Of a DNA stretch of 64,000 nt, positions 20,129 to 28,667 are shown piece after piece. The translations under genes and the position numbers were made by a program. This stretch comes from CAVSUZ01 sp963795415. GTDB lineage: Bacteria > Pseudomonadota > Alphaproteobacteria > Acetobacterales > Acetobacteraceae. The notes under the pieces were generated by a model, which saw only the letters and a list, made by a program, of their open reading frames with translations, was not told the DNA's origin and made no database searches. The stretch covers positions 2,170,001 through 2,234,000 of the forward strand of contig CAWCHQ010000001.1 in the NCBI GenBank assembly GCA_963795415.1, given 5' to 3'. Positions within the stretch are counted from its first letter, which is position 1, and each line of letters starts with the position of its first letter.

Positions 20129-20440
20129 ATGATAACGCTCTGCATCCGCTACACGCTCAACGCCAACAAACTCGCTGAATTCGAAACTTATGCGCGCGCA
20201 CTGCCGAAACCCGTAGAACGCTGCGGTGGTAAGTTCGTCGCCTACTATCTGCCGACAAAAATCGCCGGATCCACTAACACGGCGATCGGATTGATCGACT
20301 TTCCCAATCTTGCCACCTACGAAGCCTATCGCGCAAAACTGCTGACCGATCCGGAAGCCTTTGAAAGCCTGTCCCGGGCCGAGGCAGCCGGTTGCATCCT
20401 CAACGAAGATCGATCCTTCGTCCGACGCGTCCCGGAATGA
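20129..20440 (+). CDS. NIPSNAP family protein
   Basis: A 103-residue protein: MITLCIRYTLNANKLAEFETYAR, then CGGKFVAYYLPTKIAGSTN and AIGLIDFPNLATYEAYRAKL, a NIPSNAP/dimeric alpha-beta barrel pattern. AAGGAGA (20116-20122) is well spaced from the ATG at 20129; the open frame further upstream has no domain. The stop overlaps the MFS start by four bases, so the two proteins are translated together and may handle the same small molecule. Confidence 0.85.
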   Translation: MITLCIRYTLNANKLAEFETYARALPKPVERCGGKFVAYYLPTKIAGSTNTAIGLIDFPNLATYEAYRAKLLTDPEAFESLSRAEAAGCILNEDRSFVRRVPE

Positions 20441-21840
20441 TGACACCCGATACCGTCATTAACTTGAAAAACCTGCCCCCGCGGTGCGCGTTCCTCGATC
20501 GCGCGGCTGCCTCGGCGCTCGGCAAGCCGCTCACGCTCGCCGGAATGAGCCTCGGCTACGCCGTCGTCCAGCTCGACGTGACTATCGTCAACACCGCCAG
20601 CATCAGCGCATCCCTGGGTGGCGGCGTGTCGAAGCTGCAATGGGTGGTCAGCGCCTACACTATCGCGTTTGCCGCTCTGATCCTCACCGCCGGCGCGCTC
20701 GGCGATCGGATCGGCGCCAGACGAATCTTCGCCGCCGGATTCGCCATCTTCACCGCCGCATCCCTCGCCTGCGCGCTCGCGCCGACCGCCGCCATCCTGA
20801 TTGCGGCAAGGGCTATACAGGGCCTCGGAGCAGCCATTCTCGTTCCAAACTCCCTCGCTCTCCTCAACCATGCCTATCCCGACCAGAAAGAGCGTGGCCG
20901 AGCCGTCGGAATCTGGGCCGCCGGCGCAAGCCTGGCTCTCACCGCAGGCCCGCTCGTCGGTGGCGGCCTCATCACCCTCGTCGGCTGGCGAAGCATATTC
21001 CTGGTCAATCTGCCCATCGGCCTCGCCGGCCTCTGGCTTACCCGGCGCTACTCCCAGGAAACCGCACCTTCGCCCCATCGCGAACTTGACCCGTTGGGCC
21101 AGTCGGCAGCCATCATCGCGCTGGCTTGCCTTGCCGGCGCCATTATCGAAGCCGGAGTGGCCGGTTTTCGCACACCTCTTGTGCCCGCCGGGTTTGCGGT
21201 CTTCGTCCTGGCCGTTGCGCTTTTCCTGCACCAGGAACGCCGCGCGCGACAGCCCATGCTGCCCCTTTCCCTGTTCAGAAACCGGCTGTTCTCGCTCACG
21301 GCGGTCGTCGGTCTGCTCGTGAACGTGGCTTTCTACGGCCTCATCTTTGTCCTCAGCCTCTATTTCCAGCAGATCAACGGCCGTTCCGCCCTCACGACCG
21401 GCTTGGCCTTCCTGCCGATGATGATAGCCGTCTTCTCCATGAACCTCCTCGCCGCGGGCGCTGCGGAGCGGTTCGGCGCCATCGCGATTATCGCAGCCGG
21501 TTCGGCGCTCGCCGGCGCCGGTTGCCTCGCGTTCCTCGGTATCGAGCGTGACACAACCTATTGGGCAATGTGCGCCCAGCTCGTGGCCATGGGAGCCGGC
21601 TTGGGGTTGCTCGTCCCGCCGCTTACCTCGACGCTGCTCGGCAGCGTGGATAAGGCGCGCTCGGGCTTGGCAGCCGGCGTTCTCAACTCCACCAGGCAAA
21701 CCGGCAGCGTCCTTGGCGTCGCCCTGTTTGGCTCACTCGTGACGAGCACGTTCATCACCGGCGTCCGGGAAGCCCTGATCCTCTCGGCGGTGCTTCTGCT
21801 CGGCGCAGCTCTCGCGACCGTCGTCGGCGGACATAAATAA
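20437..21840 (+). CDS. MFS transporter, DHA2 (EmrB/QacA-like) family
   Basis: About 467 residues from the ATG in the ATGA overlap with the NIPSNAP gene; an ATG follows directly at 20440. Family marks are LDVTIVNTASISASLGGGVSKLQWVVSAYTI (motif D1-like), LGDRIGARRIF (motif A) and the antiporter motif region AAGASLALTAGPLVGGGLI. Spacing of hydrophobic segments suggests 14 spans. Probable proton-driven exporter; substrate unknown. No adaptor (EmrA) gene is adjacent, unlike the emrAB pair at 54.9 kb. Confidence 0.9.
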   Translation: MMTPDTVINLKNLPPRCAFLDRAAASALGKPLTLAGMSLGYAVVQLDVTIVNTASISASLGGGVSKLQWVVSAYTIAFAALILTAGALGDRIGARRIFAAGFAIFTAASLACALAPTAAILIAARAIQGLGAAILVPNSLALLNHAYPDQKERGRAVGIWAAGASLALTAGPLVGGGLITLVGWRSIFLVNLPIGLAGLWLTRRYSQETAPSPHRELDPLGQSAAIIALACLAGAIIEAGVAGFRTPLVPAGFAVFVLAVALFLHQERRARQPMLPLSLFRNRLFSLTAVVGLLVNVAFYGLIFVLSLYFQQINGRSALTTGLAFLPMMIAVFSMNLLAAGAAERFGAIAIIAAGSALAGAGCLAFLGIERDTTYWAMCAQLVAMGAGLGLLVPPLTSTLLGSVDKARSGLAAGVLNSTRQTGSVLGVALFGSLVTSTFITGVREALILSAVLLLGAALATVVGGHK

Positions 21841-21968
21841 CCGATCGGCCCTTCCGCCCGAACCCCGGAATAGCACCCCCGGAATAGCACCATGGGACGA
21901 ATGTCTCTAACATCACGCCTCGTGAGCACCTGCTCCGCTGTTCAACCCCCTGACCCAGGAGGAAGGGA

Positions 21969-22403
21969 ATGCTGAGAGGCTTCAGAAACTTCCTGATGCG
22001 CGGCGATGTCGTTGTCGTTGCCGTCGGACTGGTTGTGGCGCTGGCGTTCAGCAACCTCGTCAAGGCGTTCACCGACAGCATCATCAACCCGCTCATCGCG
22101 TCGGCCCAGGGAGGCGTCAAGGGGCCTGGGCTGGGATGGCAGTTGGTGAATGGCGGCGGCGACGGCACATACCTCAACCTTGGTGCCTTCATCTCCGCCA
22201 TCATCTACTTCATCATCTTTATGGCGGTCGTGTACTTCTCCATCGTCGTGCCCTACAAGCTCGTCATGGCCCAATTCGGCAAGAAGGTGTTCGGCGATCC
22301 GCCGCCCACCAAAACCTGCCCGTCCTGCCTGTCCGACGATCTCAACCCCGCCGCCAGCAAGTGCAAGCACTGCGGCTCATACGTCGGCAGCGTCACCACC
22401 TGA
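21969..22403 (+). CDS. mscL: Large-conductance mechanosensitive channel MscL with C-terminal zinc ribbon
   Basis: A 144-residue channel subunit. The N-terminal amphipathic helix MLRGFRNFLMRGDVVVVAVG, TM1 VVALAFSNLVKAFTDSIINPLIA and TM2 ISAIIYFIIFMAVVYFSIVVPY match MscL, the osmotic-shock release valve of the inner membrane. The usual cytoplasmic helical bundle is replaced or extended by a Cys4 knuckle: CPSC (117-120) and CKHC (132-135). AGGAGGAAGGGA precedes the ATG. Confidence 0.93.
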   Translation: MLRGFRNFLMRGDVVVVAVGLVVALAFSNLVKAFTDSIINPLIASAQGGVKGPGLGWQLVNGGGDGTYLNLGAFISAIIYFIIFMAVVYFSIVVPYKLVMAQFGKKVFGDPPPTKTCPSCLSDDLNPAASKCKHCGSYVGSVTT

Positions 22404-22538
22404 TCGCTTCTCGGCGACACGCCTTCCGGTATGCCCCCCCTGCGTGCCTGTCCCCTTGCCACACCTCCGCTTTCGCCCGATGTAGCCTTCCGAGAGGACC
22501 GTCCCGGTCCAGTTTCCATCCGCACCCAGGACCATGCC

Positions 22539-23099
22539 ATGTTCATCGAGACCGAAGGCACCCCCAATCCTGCTACCCTCAAATTCCTCCCCGGCCGCGA
22601 CGTTATGGGCGCCGGCACCGCCGACTTCCCCAGTGCCGAGGCGGCAATCCGAAGCCCCCTCGCCACCGCCATCTTCGCCCTTCCCGGCGTCGCCCGCGTC
22701 TTTCTGGGCAGCGATTTCATCACCGTCACAAAGGACCAGGATATCTCCTGGCAATCCCTGAAGCCCCAGGTCCTCGCCGCCATCATGGACCACTACACCG
22801 CCGGCCGCCCTGTTATTGAGGGTGAAGCCCAGGAAGACCTCATCGAGGATACCCTCCCCGAAGATCAGGAGGTCGTCGAGCAGATCCGTGAGCTGCTGGA
22901 TACCCGCGTGCGTCCTGCTGTCGCTGGCGATGGCGGCGACATCGTCTTTCGCGGCTACCGCGACGGCATCGTGAAGCTCTACATGCAGGGTTCCTGCTCC
23001 GGCTGTCCGTCATCCCGCGCCACGCTGAAGCACGGCATCGAGAACATGCTCCGCCACTACGTACCCGAGGTCGTTGCCGTGGAGCAGGTGGATCTTTGA
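22539..23099 (+). CDS. Nfu-type iron-sulfur cluster scaffold/carrier protein
   Basis: A 186-residue protein. The Nfu N-terminal domain is residues 1-88 (MFIETEGTPNPATLKFLPGR; the TPNP motif is diagnostic). The NifU-like C-terminal domain follows (VEQIRELLDTRVRPAVAGDGGDI) with the cluster-binding Cys153 and Cys156 in GSCSGCPSS. It delivers 4Fe-4S clusters to target enzymes. The ATG at 22539 begins exactly at the domain; the stop overlaps the nitroreductase start (TGATG). Confidence 0.94.
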   Translation: MFIETEGTPNPATLKFLPGRDVMGAGTADFPSAEAAIRSPLATAIFALPGVARVFLGSDFITVTKDQDISWQSLKPQVLAAIMDHYTAGRPVIEGEAQEDLIEDTLPEDQEVVEQIRELLDTRVRPAVAGDGGDIVFRGYRDGIVKLYMQGSCSGCPSSRATLKHGIENMLRHYVPEVVAVEQVDL

Positions 23100-23683
23100 T
23101 GCTGGATGAAACCGCACTGAATGCGTTGTTTCGCGAAGCGCGTACCCACAATGCCTGGACCGACCGCCCGGTTTCCGATGAAACGCTCCGCGAAATGTAC
23201 GATATCCTCAAAATGGGACCTACATCCGCCAACAGTTCTCCCGGGCGCTTTCTTTTCCTTCGCACGAAATCCGCCAAGGAACGCCTCGCTCCCGCTCTCT
23301 CCTCCGGCAACCACGATAAGACCATGGCCGCGCCGGTCACCGTGATCGCCGCATACGATCCCAAATTCTACGAACATCTCCCCAGGCTTTTTCCGCACAA
23401 TCAGGATGCGCGCTCCTGGTTCGCCAGCAACGAAGCGCTCGCTGCCACCACCGCCTTTCGCAACGGCACGCTGCAGGGCGCGTACCTGATACTGGCGGCC
23501 CGCGCCGTCGGCCTCGACTGCGGCCCCATGTCGGGCTTCGACAACGACAAGGTGGACGAGGAATTTCTTCGCTGGCGCGGCTGGCGCTCCAACTTCCTCG
23601 TCAATCTCGGCTACGGCGATCCCTCCGGCGTCTATCCCCGCTCGCCCCGCCTCACCTTCGAGGAAGCCTGCGATCTCCTCTGA
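23099..23683 (+). CDS. Nitroreductase family protein, RutE/malonic semialdehyde reductase-like
   Basis: A 194-residue FMN-dependent nitroreductase-fold enzyme. LFREARTHNAWTDRPVSDETLREMYDILKMGPTSANSSPGRFLF is the N-terminal FMN-binding pattern of the RutE/YdfG-linked subgroup, and AVGLDCGPMSGFDNDKVDEEF the middle signature. RutE-type proteins reduce malonic semialdehyde in pyrimidine breakdown. No rut genes are nearby, so the substrate here is uncertain. Confidence 0.88.
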   Translation: MLDETALNALFREARTHNAWTDRPVSDETLREMYDILKMGPTSANSSPGRFLFLRTKSAKERLAPALSSGNHDKTMAAPVTVIAAYDPKFYEHLPRLFPHNQDARSWFASNEALAATTAFRNGTLQGAYLILAARAVGLDCGPMSGFDNDKVDEEFLRWRGWRSNFLVNLGYGDPSGVYPRSPRLTFEEACDLL

Positions 23684-23750
23684 TCCAACACTGACATCTC
23701 CCCGTTTTGGGGGAGAGCTCAGCGCCCAAAGGGCACCGGATGCGGGGAGA

Positions 23751-24491
23751 GGCTCTATCCTCGCCCTCGACGGCGCCCTCCGCCGCTGCGCCGTCTGGCT
23801 GATTTCCGGAGAAACCATCCTCGCGCACCGCGAAACCGACGGCGACCGCGCTCAGGCCGTGCATCTCGCCGCCATGGCCCGGGATATTCTGAATTCATGC
23901 GTCATGACTGGGCCCGCCACCCCGGTCACGGGCGGGCTGGAGCCCCGGGCTCGACCCGGGGCTGACCCCGCCATCTCGCCAGCGCCTGCAACTACCCACC
24001 CCACCCTCATCGCCGTAACCATCGGCCCGGGCAGCTTCACCGGCATCCGTGCCGCTCTGGCCCTCGCCCACGGTCTCGCCCTCAGCAGCGGCGTGCCCGT
24101 GGTCGGCGTCACCCTCGGTGAAGCGCTGGCGGAAGCGGTGCCCCCCTACGCCGGCCGCGAGCTTTGGGTCGCCACCGACAGCCGTCGCGGCCGCGTCTTC
24201 CTCGAACGCGGACAAGTCGCCGAGGCCTTCGCGATGAACGAAATTCCCTCACCCGAAGGCTCGGTCGTAATCGGCGGCGATCAGGCCGCTCAGGTCGCGG
24301 CGCAGCTCACCGCCCGTGGCTTCGACGTCACGCTCACCAGCACCCGCCAGCCGGACGGCATTGCCATCTCCCGCGCCGCCCTCAAACGCCACCAGGGCGC
24401 CCTTCCCCACCGCGCTCCCCTCCCGCTCTACATCGACGCGCCCGAGATCCGCCTTCCCCCTGGATACCTGCGCCCGCCGCCTCTGCCGTGA
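23751..24491 (+). CDS. tsaB: tRNA threonylcarbamoyladenosine biosynthesis protein TsaB, start unclear
   Basis: TsaB partners TsaD in making t6A37 of tRNAs. The ASKHA-fold N-terminus SILALDGALRRCAVWLISG and the hallmark VTIGPGSFTGIRAALALAHGLAL are both in this frame, followed by ELWVATDSRRGRVFLERG. No ATG, GTG or TTG precedes the SILALD segment in frame; the nearest ATG (23740) is out of frame, and the first in-frame ATG (23874) would remove the nucleotide-binding strand. About 25 extra residues between LNSC and LIAVTIGPG are encoded by palindromic repeat sequence. A small deletion, a non-standard start or a repeat-damaged 5' end are all possible. rimI follows with a GTGA overlap, the usual tsaB-rimI pairing. 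Confidence 0.82.
   Translation, partial: GSILALDGALRRCAVWLISGETILAHRETDGDRAQAVHLAAMARDILNSCVMTGPATPVTGGLEPRARPGADPAISPAPATTHPTLIAVTIGPGSFTGIRAALALAHGLALSSGVPVVGVTLGEALAEAVPPYAGRELWVATDSRRGRVFLERGQVAEAFAMNEIPSPEGSVVIGGDQAAQVAAQLTARGFDVTLTSTRQPDGIAISRAALKRHQGALPHRAPLPLYIDAPEIRLPPGYLRPPPLP
23913..23963. repeat. Palindromic element inside the tsaB reading frame
   Basis: Two adjacent inverted repeats: CCCGCC...GGCGGG (23913-23936) and AGCCCCGGG-CTCGA-CCCGGGGCT (23941-23963, perfect nine-base arms). They encode a Gly/Pro/Arg stretch absent from the conserved TsaB core. Confidence 0.7.
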
Positions 24492-24940
24492 TCCTCGCGG
24501 CCGCTTCCCACGCGTTGGTTATGGCGCAAATACACGCCGCCTCTTTCCCGCCGGGCGAAACATGGGGGCCCGATGCGATCGCGCTTCAGCTCGGTCTGCC
24601 AGGGACGTTCGGATTACTGTGCCCCCAAGGCGGCGTGATTCGCGGCATGATCCTCTGCCGCATTGCCGGCGACGAAGCGGAAATCTTGACCATCGCTGTG
24701 CATCCCAGCCGACGGCAGCGCGGAATAGGCACTCTGTTGCTCCGGGAAGCACTTTGTAAAGCCGCGCATCTCGGCGCCGACCGCGTCTTTCTTGAGGTAG
24801 CGGAGCGAAACGAACCGGCTCGTGCTCTCTATTCGGCCGCCGGCTTCCGGGACGTGGGCCGCCGTCCCCGTTACTATGCCGACGGCGCCGACGCCCTGAT
24901 CTTTCGCGCCGATCTCACCCCTTGCGCAGCAGCAGGCTGA
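24488..24940 (+). CDS. rimI: Ribosomal protein S18-alanine N-acetyltransferase-like GNAT protein
   Basis: A 150-residue GNAT enzyme starting at a GTG that overlaps the tsaB stop. AEILTIAVHPSRRQRGIGTLLLREAL is the acetyl-CoA-binding motif A (Q/R-x-x-G-x-G), and VFLEVAERNEPARALYSAAGFRDVGRRPRYY is the RimI-type motif B. It acetylates protein N-termini, classically S18. Genetic linkage with tsaB is widespread and supports the RimI call. Confidence 0.9.
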   Translation: MILAAASHALVMAQIHAASFPPGETWGPDAIALQLGLPGTFGLLCPQGGVIRGMILCRIAGDEAEILTIAVHPSRRQRGIGTLLLREALCKAAHLGADRVFLEVAERNEPARALYSAAGFRDVGRRPRYYADGADALIFRADLTPCAAAG

Positions 24941-25157
24941 CCGTCCCGTCCGAGCCAATTTCGCTGGAAAGAACTGTATGCCCCTGCTCTTGCGCCGTCC
25001 GCGGTACGTTGCGTGCGGGTTCCTCCCCGCGCAGCAGAACCAGCAGCGTCTGCCCGCTGGCAAGCCGGTCCAGCGCCAGCCGGGTGCGCACGAACGTCAT
25101 CGGACAGGTCTCGCCGGTAATGTCCAGGACTCTGTCTGCAGGTGCCCTGTTCGTCAC
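24915..25157 (-). CDS. TusA-family sulfurtransferase/SirA-like protein
   Basis: About 80 residues from a GTG at 25157. VLDITGETCPMTFVRTRLALDRL contains the CPM motif with the sulfur-carrying Cys, and EQGHTVLSSE with the terminal VSLLLRKG complete the small two-layer fold. TusA-like proteins relay persulfide sulfur for tRNA thiolation or cofactor assembly. The frame is open further upstream, but those residues are basic and non-conserved. Its 3' end overlaps the convergent rimI by 26 bases. Confidence 0.85.
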   Translation of the reverse strand: MTNRAPADRVLDITGETCPMTFVRTRLALDRLASGQTLLVLLRGEEPARNVPRTAQEQGHTVLSSEIGSDGTVSLLLRKG

Positions 25158-25257
25158 GATACTAGCTCGCTTCTTTCTGCGGCAAATAGCATTGCGTAAT
25201 GGCCCAATCCTCACCTATATAGAAGTCAGTAGTTCTGCTCTACCGGAAGGGATCGCA

Positions 25258-25671
25258 ATGGCAGAGCATCCGGCAAATGCAAACGTGCTCGGGCTGACCG
25301 CACAAATCGTCTCCGCCCACGTCTCCAACAACTCCGTCTCCCCCGACGCGCTGCCTTCCCTCATCCAGGAAGTCTATCGCACCCTCGCCGGCGTAGGCCG
25401 CGATACAGGGGAAATCGAACGGCCCCAACCCGCCGTCCCGGTAAAGAAATCCGTCTTCCCCGATTACATCATCTGCCTCGAAGACGGCAAAAAACTGAAA
25501 ATGCTCAAGCGCCACCTCAAAACTGCCTATAACATGACCCCGGAACAGTACCGCGATCGCTGGGCCCTCGGACCGGACTACCCTATGGTGGCCCCCAACT
25601 ACGCCAAGCACCGCTCCTCCCTCGCCAAAAAAATCGGCCTGGGCACTAAGCCCCGCTCCTCCCGCCGCTAA
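25258..25671 (+). CDS. MucR/Ros family transcriptional regulator
   Basis: A 137-residue regulator. The N-terminal oligomerisation part is followed by the MucR zinc-finger region SVFPDYIICLEDGKKLKMLKRHL and the family C-terminus YNMTPEQYRDRWALGPDYPMVAPNYAKHRSSLAKKIGLG. MucR proteins are H-NS-like binders of AT-rich DNA controlling surface polysaccharide, cell-cycle and acquired genes in alphaproteobacteria. AGTAGTTCTGCTC... and GGAAGG precede the ATG at 25258. The AT-richer patch at 10.7-12 kb is a plausible kind of target (inference). Confidence 0.93.
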   Translation: MAEHPANANVLGLTAQIVSAHVSNNSVSPDALPSLIQEVYRTLAGVGRDTGEIERPQPAVPVKKSVFPDYIICLEDGKKLKMLKRHLKTAYNMTPEQYRDRWALGPDYPMVAPNYAKHRSSLAKKIGLGTKPRSSRR

Positions 25672-25740
25672 TCCAACTTGGCCATGGCCGGGCTTGACTG
25701 GCCATCTTACTGGGGCGCCCAAAGTCCTGCCTCGTGGCGG

Positions 25741-25803
25741 TCCTGCAAAAACCCCCGCCCCGTGCGGGACCTTGCGGGAGAAGGCAGGGGGAGGGGTCAA
25801 ACT
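25741..25803 (-). repeat. Spacer repeat, family 3 (TGACCCCTCCCC...), inverted copy
   Basis: On the reverse strand: TTTGACCCCTCCCCCTGCC, then TCTCCCGCAAGG, then a G-run followed by TTTTTGCAGGACC. The copy at 39300-39352 has the same order, ending TTTTTGCTGGACC. The C-rich/G-rich halves can pair, and the T-run could serve as a terminator for the convergent mucR and trpS. Confidence 0.65.
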
Positions 25804-25837
25804 TAAAATATCACGCAAGCGGCCGATCGCGGCAGCC

Positions 25838-26836
25838 TTACGGCCGCAGGAAACCAACCAGCCGCTCGGCCTCCGCGACAATCGGATCCGCCAGCGCCGC
25901 TGCACGCCCCGCCCCGTCCCGCAGGATCGCATCAATCTCTCCGGCATCGTTCAGCAGCCGCGCGGTCTCCCGCGCGATAGGCGACAGTTCGGAAACCAAA
26001 AGCTCGGTCATCGCCTCCTTGAAGGCCCCAAACCCCTTCCCGCCATGCTCCTGCAACACCCCGGCGTAATCGGTGTCCGCCAGCGCGGCGTAAATCCCCA
26101 CCAGGTTCCTCGCCTCCGGTCGGTGCGCCAATCCTTCGGGCGCGAGCGGCAGCGGTTCGGGATCAGTCTTCGCCCGCCGTATCTTCAACGCCATCGTATC
26201 AGCATCATCGTTCAAATTGATCCGGGACTGATCCGACGGATCGGATTTCGACATCTTCTTCGTTCCGTCGCGCAAACTCATCACCCGCGCCGCGGGTCCC
26301 AGGATCAGCGGCTCGATTTGCGGGAAGAAATCCACCCCGTAATCGTGATTGAACTTCTGTGCGACATCGTTCGCAAGTTCCACATGCTGCCGCTGGTCAT
26401 CACCCACCGGAACGCGCGTCGCATGATAGGCAAGAATATCCGCTGCCATCAGGCTCGGATACGCATAAAGCCCAACCGAGGCATTCTCCCGGTCTTTCCC
26501 CACCTTGTCCTTGAACTGCGTCATCCGGTTCAGCCACCCAAGGCGCGCGACGCAATTGAAAATCCAGGCCAGCTGTACATGTGCCCGCACATTTGATTGC
26601 AGGAACAGAATGTGCCGCTTCGGATCAATCCCGCAGGCGATCAGCACCGCTGCCATCTCCCGCGTCTGCGCCGCCAGGGCCGCCGGCTCCTGCCACGTCG
26701 TGATCGCGTGCAGATCCACCACGCACCACAGGCACTCGTGATCGTCCTGCAGACGCACCCAGTTACGGAACGCGCCCAGATAATTGCCGAGGGTGGCGCC
26801 CCCCGACGGCTGTACACCGGAAAAAATGCGAGGCAT
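25838..26836 (-). CDS. trpS: Tryptophanyl-tRNA synthetase
   Basis: A 332-residue class I synthetase of normal length. The HIGH-equivalent PSGGATLGNYLG (residues 11-22) and KMSKS in GTKKMSKSDPSDQSRINLNDD are intact, as are the tryptophan-site segments DLHAITTW and VPVGDDQRQHVELA. It charges tRNA(Trp). It is transcribed leftward; the IS element begins about 75 bases upstream of its start and may have moved into its promoter region. Confidence 0.97.
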   Translation of the reverse strand: MPRIFSGVQPSGGATLGNYLGAFRNWVRLQDDHECLWCVVDLHAITTWQEPAALAAQTREMAAVLIACGIDPKRHILFLQSNVRAHVQLAWIFNCVARLGWLNRMTQFKDKVGKDRENASVGLYAYPSLMAADILAYHATRVPVGDDQRQHVELANDVAQKFNHDYGVDFFPQIEPLILGPAARVMSLRDGTKKMSKSDPSDQSRINLNDDADTMALKIRRAKTDPEPLPLAPEGLAHRPEARNLVGIYAALADTDYAGVLQEHGGKGFGAFKEAMTELLVSELSPIARETARLLNDAGEIDAILRDGAGRAAALADPIVAEAERLVGFLRP

Positions 26837-26911
26837 GGCGCTTTATGGCCGATCCCCGCCCGCGTGCAAGCCGCCCAGATGCGCCTCTCCCACGCCGCGG
26901 AGAGAGCCTGC

Positions 26912-28206
26912 CCTCGGGCCCGACCCCATAGGCGCTAAAATATGTGCGGCAGCTTTTGGTACTGCCGCTTTTTTCGCGGCGGTTCGTGGAGATGGCGCCT
27001 GAGCGTGCGGTAGGCGCGTTGTAAGCAGGTGATGCTGGGCTGCGGCATGATGGCTTGTATCAGCGTCACCACCAACTGCTGGAGCAAACGCCAGAGGCCG
27101 GGTCGTGTCAGACGGCACAGGCCCAGCGGGGAGAGTCCTCGAGCGCGTCAACCCGCGGCTCGAGTAGAAGACATAGCAGCAGATGGGCCAGAATAAACGA
27201 TCTGGCGGAGCGCGGATCGCGGCCTGGTGGGCGACCCAGCCCGATGAGGCTTTTCAAGCGCTTGAACGCAAGTTCAACCCGCCATCGTAGCCGATACAAT
27301 GCCAGAACGTCTTCGCTGGAATATTCCTCGCCTCGCAGCGATGTCACGAGAATGACCCACTCGGCCGCCGCCAGCGTTTCCTGAGACACTTGATAGCCCG
27401 CTTTTCTGGCCTGACGGCGGGCCTTTCGGCGGGCCGCCTCAATGGCTGAATCGGGTTTCCGCACAGCTATCAGCCGTAGCGCTAAGGGGGCACCATGCTT
27501 GCGGCCCACCCAGACCGGGCAGTCGATCACGCGATTGGCGGCATCGCGGAACCTGTTCAACAAATCGAACGGCTCGCCGTCCGCTTGCAGCCAGCGAGCG
27601 TTCCGCCATCCAGAGCGAACGAGTACATCACCGCCTTGCTCCTGCACCGCCGCCACTCGGTCCGGCTGCATGTGCACCGCATCGGCAATGCCGATCTCGC
27701 CGGGGATGACAGCGATCCGATCCAATTGCTCGCCACCGTGTTCATCGGTCAGTTCGAATTGTCCGAACCGCTCGGCCGGAAGCTCGAAGGCGCTGTGGAT
27801 CCGCCACACCCCATTGCCGCGCTTAGCGGCACGGCCGGCCTTCAACACCATAGTGGCGTCGATGATGCCGATCAGCCGGCCTTTCGTCTGCGCCGGCGCT
27901 TTGGCCGCCAGCAGCTGGCCTACCAGCAGACCCAAGGCCGCCGCCCAGGCCGCGGTGGCACGCAGGCCTCGCTCACCCAGACAATAGGCCAGCACCAGAC
28001 GCAACAAATCGACCGCACTGGAGACCCGCCGCGCTCGCAGCAGGGCTTTGGTTTTGGCTGCACCCTCGGCCAGCGCCGCCCAGCTGCTCGACGGTCGCCT
28101 GCCAGTCGGCGTTCACCAGCGAATCGGGAGTCATCCCATTCTTGAATCGCAGCGGATTCCGCGATGCAAGAGGGTATTTTAGCGCCTATGGGGCCCGACC
28201 CGAGGC
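26912..28206 (-). mobile_element. IS4-type insertion sequence, about 1.3 kb
   Basis: The ends carry near-matching inverted repeats: CCATAGGCGCTAAAATA at 26926-26942 and its complement at 28175-28191, with the similarity reaching outward to CCTCGGG on both sides (31 positions, three mismatches). Between them is one transposase gene in reverse orientation. A target duplication is not obvious, so the exact outer limits are uncertain by a few bases. Confidence 0.82.
27108..28134 (-). CDS. IS4-family transposase, apparent frameshift near the 5' end
   Basis: The main frame (27108-28007, 299 residues) holds the DDE transposase: first Asp in LIGIIDATMVLK, second Asp in GIADAVHMQPDRVAAVQEQG, and Glu in YRLRWRVELAFKRLKSLIGLGRPP. 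The missing N-terminus lies in an adjacent frame from the ATG at 28134 (MTPDSLVNADWQATVEQLG) and rejoins as ALAEGAAKTKALLRARRVSS after one extra base in GGGCGGCGCTGG (about 28075). Corrected length is about 341 residues. Either an inactivating shift or a sequence error. Confidence 0.8.
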
Positions 28207-28306
28207 TTGGATCGCGATGCGGTTGAGCGTGCCCGCTCTGGATAACAGCTCCGAATATACCCAACTGACCCGTTACGACCTGATCACCGAGCACGGGAGC
28301 CGATTG

Positions 28307-28667
28307 ATGCCGCAGCCTGCCGTCCTCTTCCGCAAGGCCTGTGTTTCCCTGCTTTGCGCAGCCTCCATCACAACGTTTGCTGCATCACCCGCGACCGCGC
28401 ACGTCGGCGTGTTCTTCGGATTTGGCTTCCCTGCCTTTTTTCCGCCTATCTACTTTCCGCCGCCGGTGTACTGACCCGCCGCCCGTCGTCTACGCGCCGC
28501 CGCCAATAGCCTGGAGCGCCCCGACTTCCCCAGCCCCGCGACCCTCCATCGCCCAATCCTGCTACGCCGGCCCATACGTCTGCCCCATGGAAACCTTCGG
28601 CCCGGTCGGCAGGACCTGCTGGTGCCCCGGCAATTCAGGCGGCCGGACGTATGGCCGGGCAGGTTGA
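28307..28667 (+). CDS. Exported proline-rich small protein, apparent +1 frameshift
   Basis: The first frame gives a signal peptide (MPQPAVLFRKACVSLLCAAS ... ATAHVG) and a VFFGFGFPAFFPPIYFPPPVY stretch, then a stop at 28472. Dropping one base near 28470-28473 continues as YPPPVVYAPPP, then SCYAGPYVCPMETFGPVGRT and CWCPGNSGGRTYGRAG. The Cys-rich end looks conserved and the Pro-rich join is natural, so a single ~119-residue periplasmic or surface protein is likely. Its last bases overlap the GH15 start. Function unknown. Confidence 0.7.

Noticed and set aside
20326..21699. 457-codon minus-strand frame opposite the MFS gene
   Set aside because: Shadow of the DHA2 transporter; Gly/Glu/Arg-rich translation without motifs.
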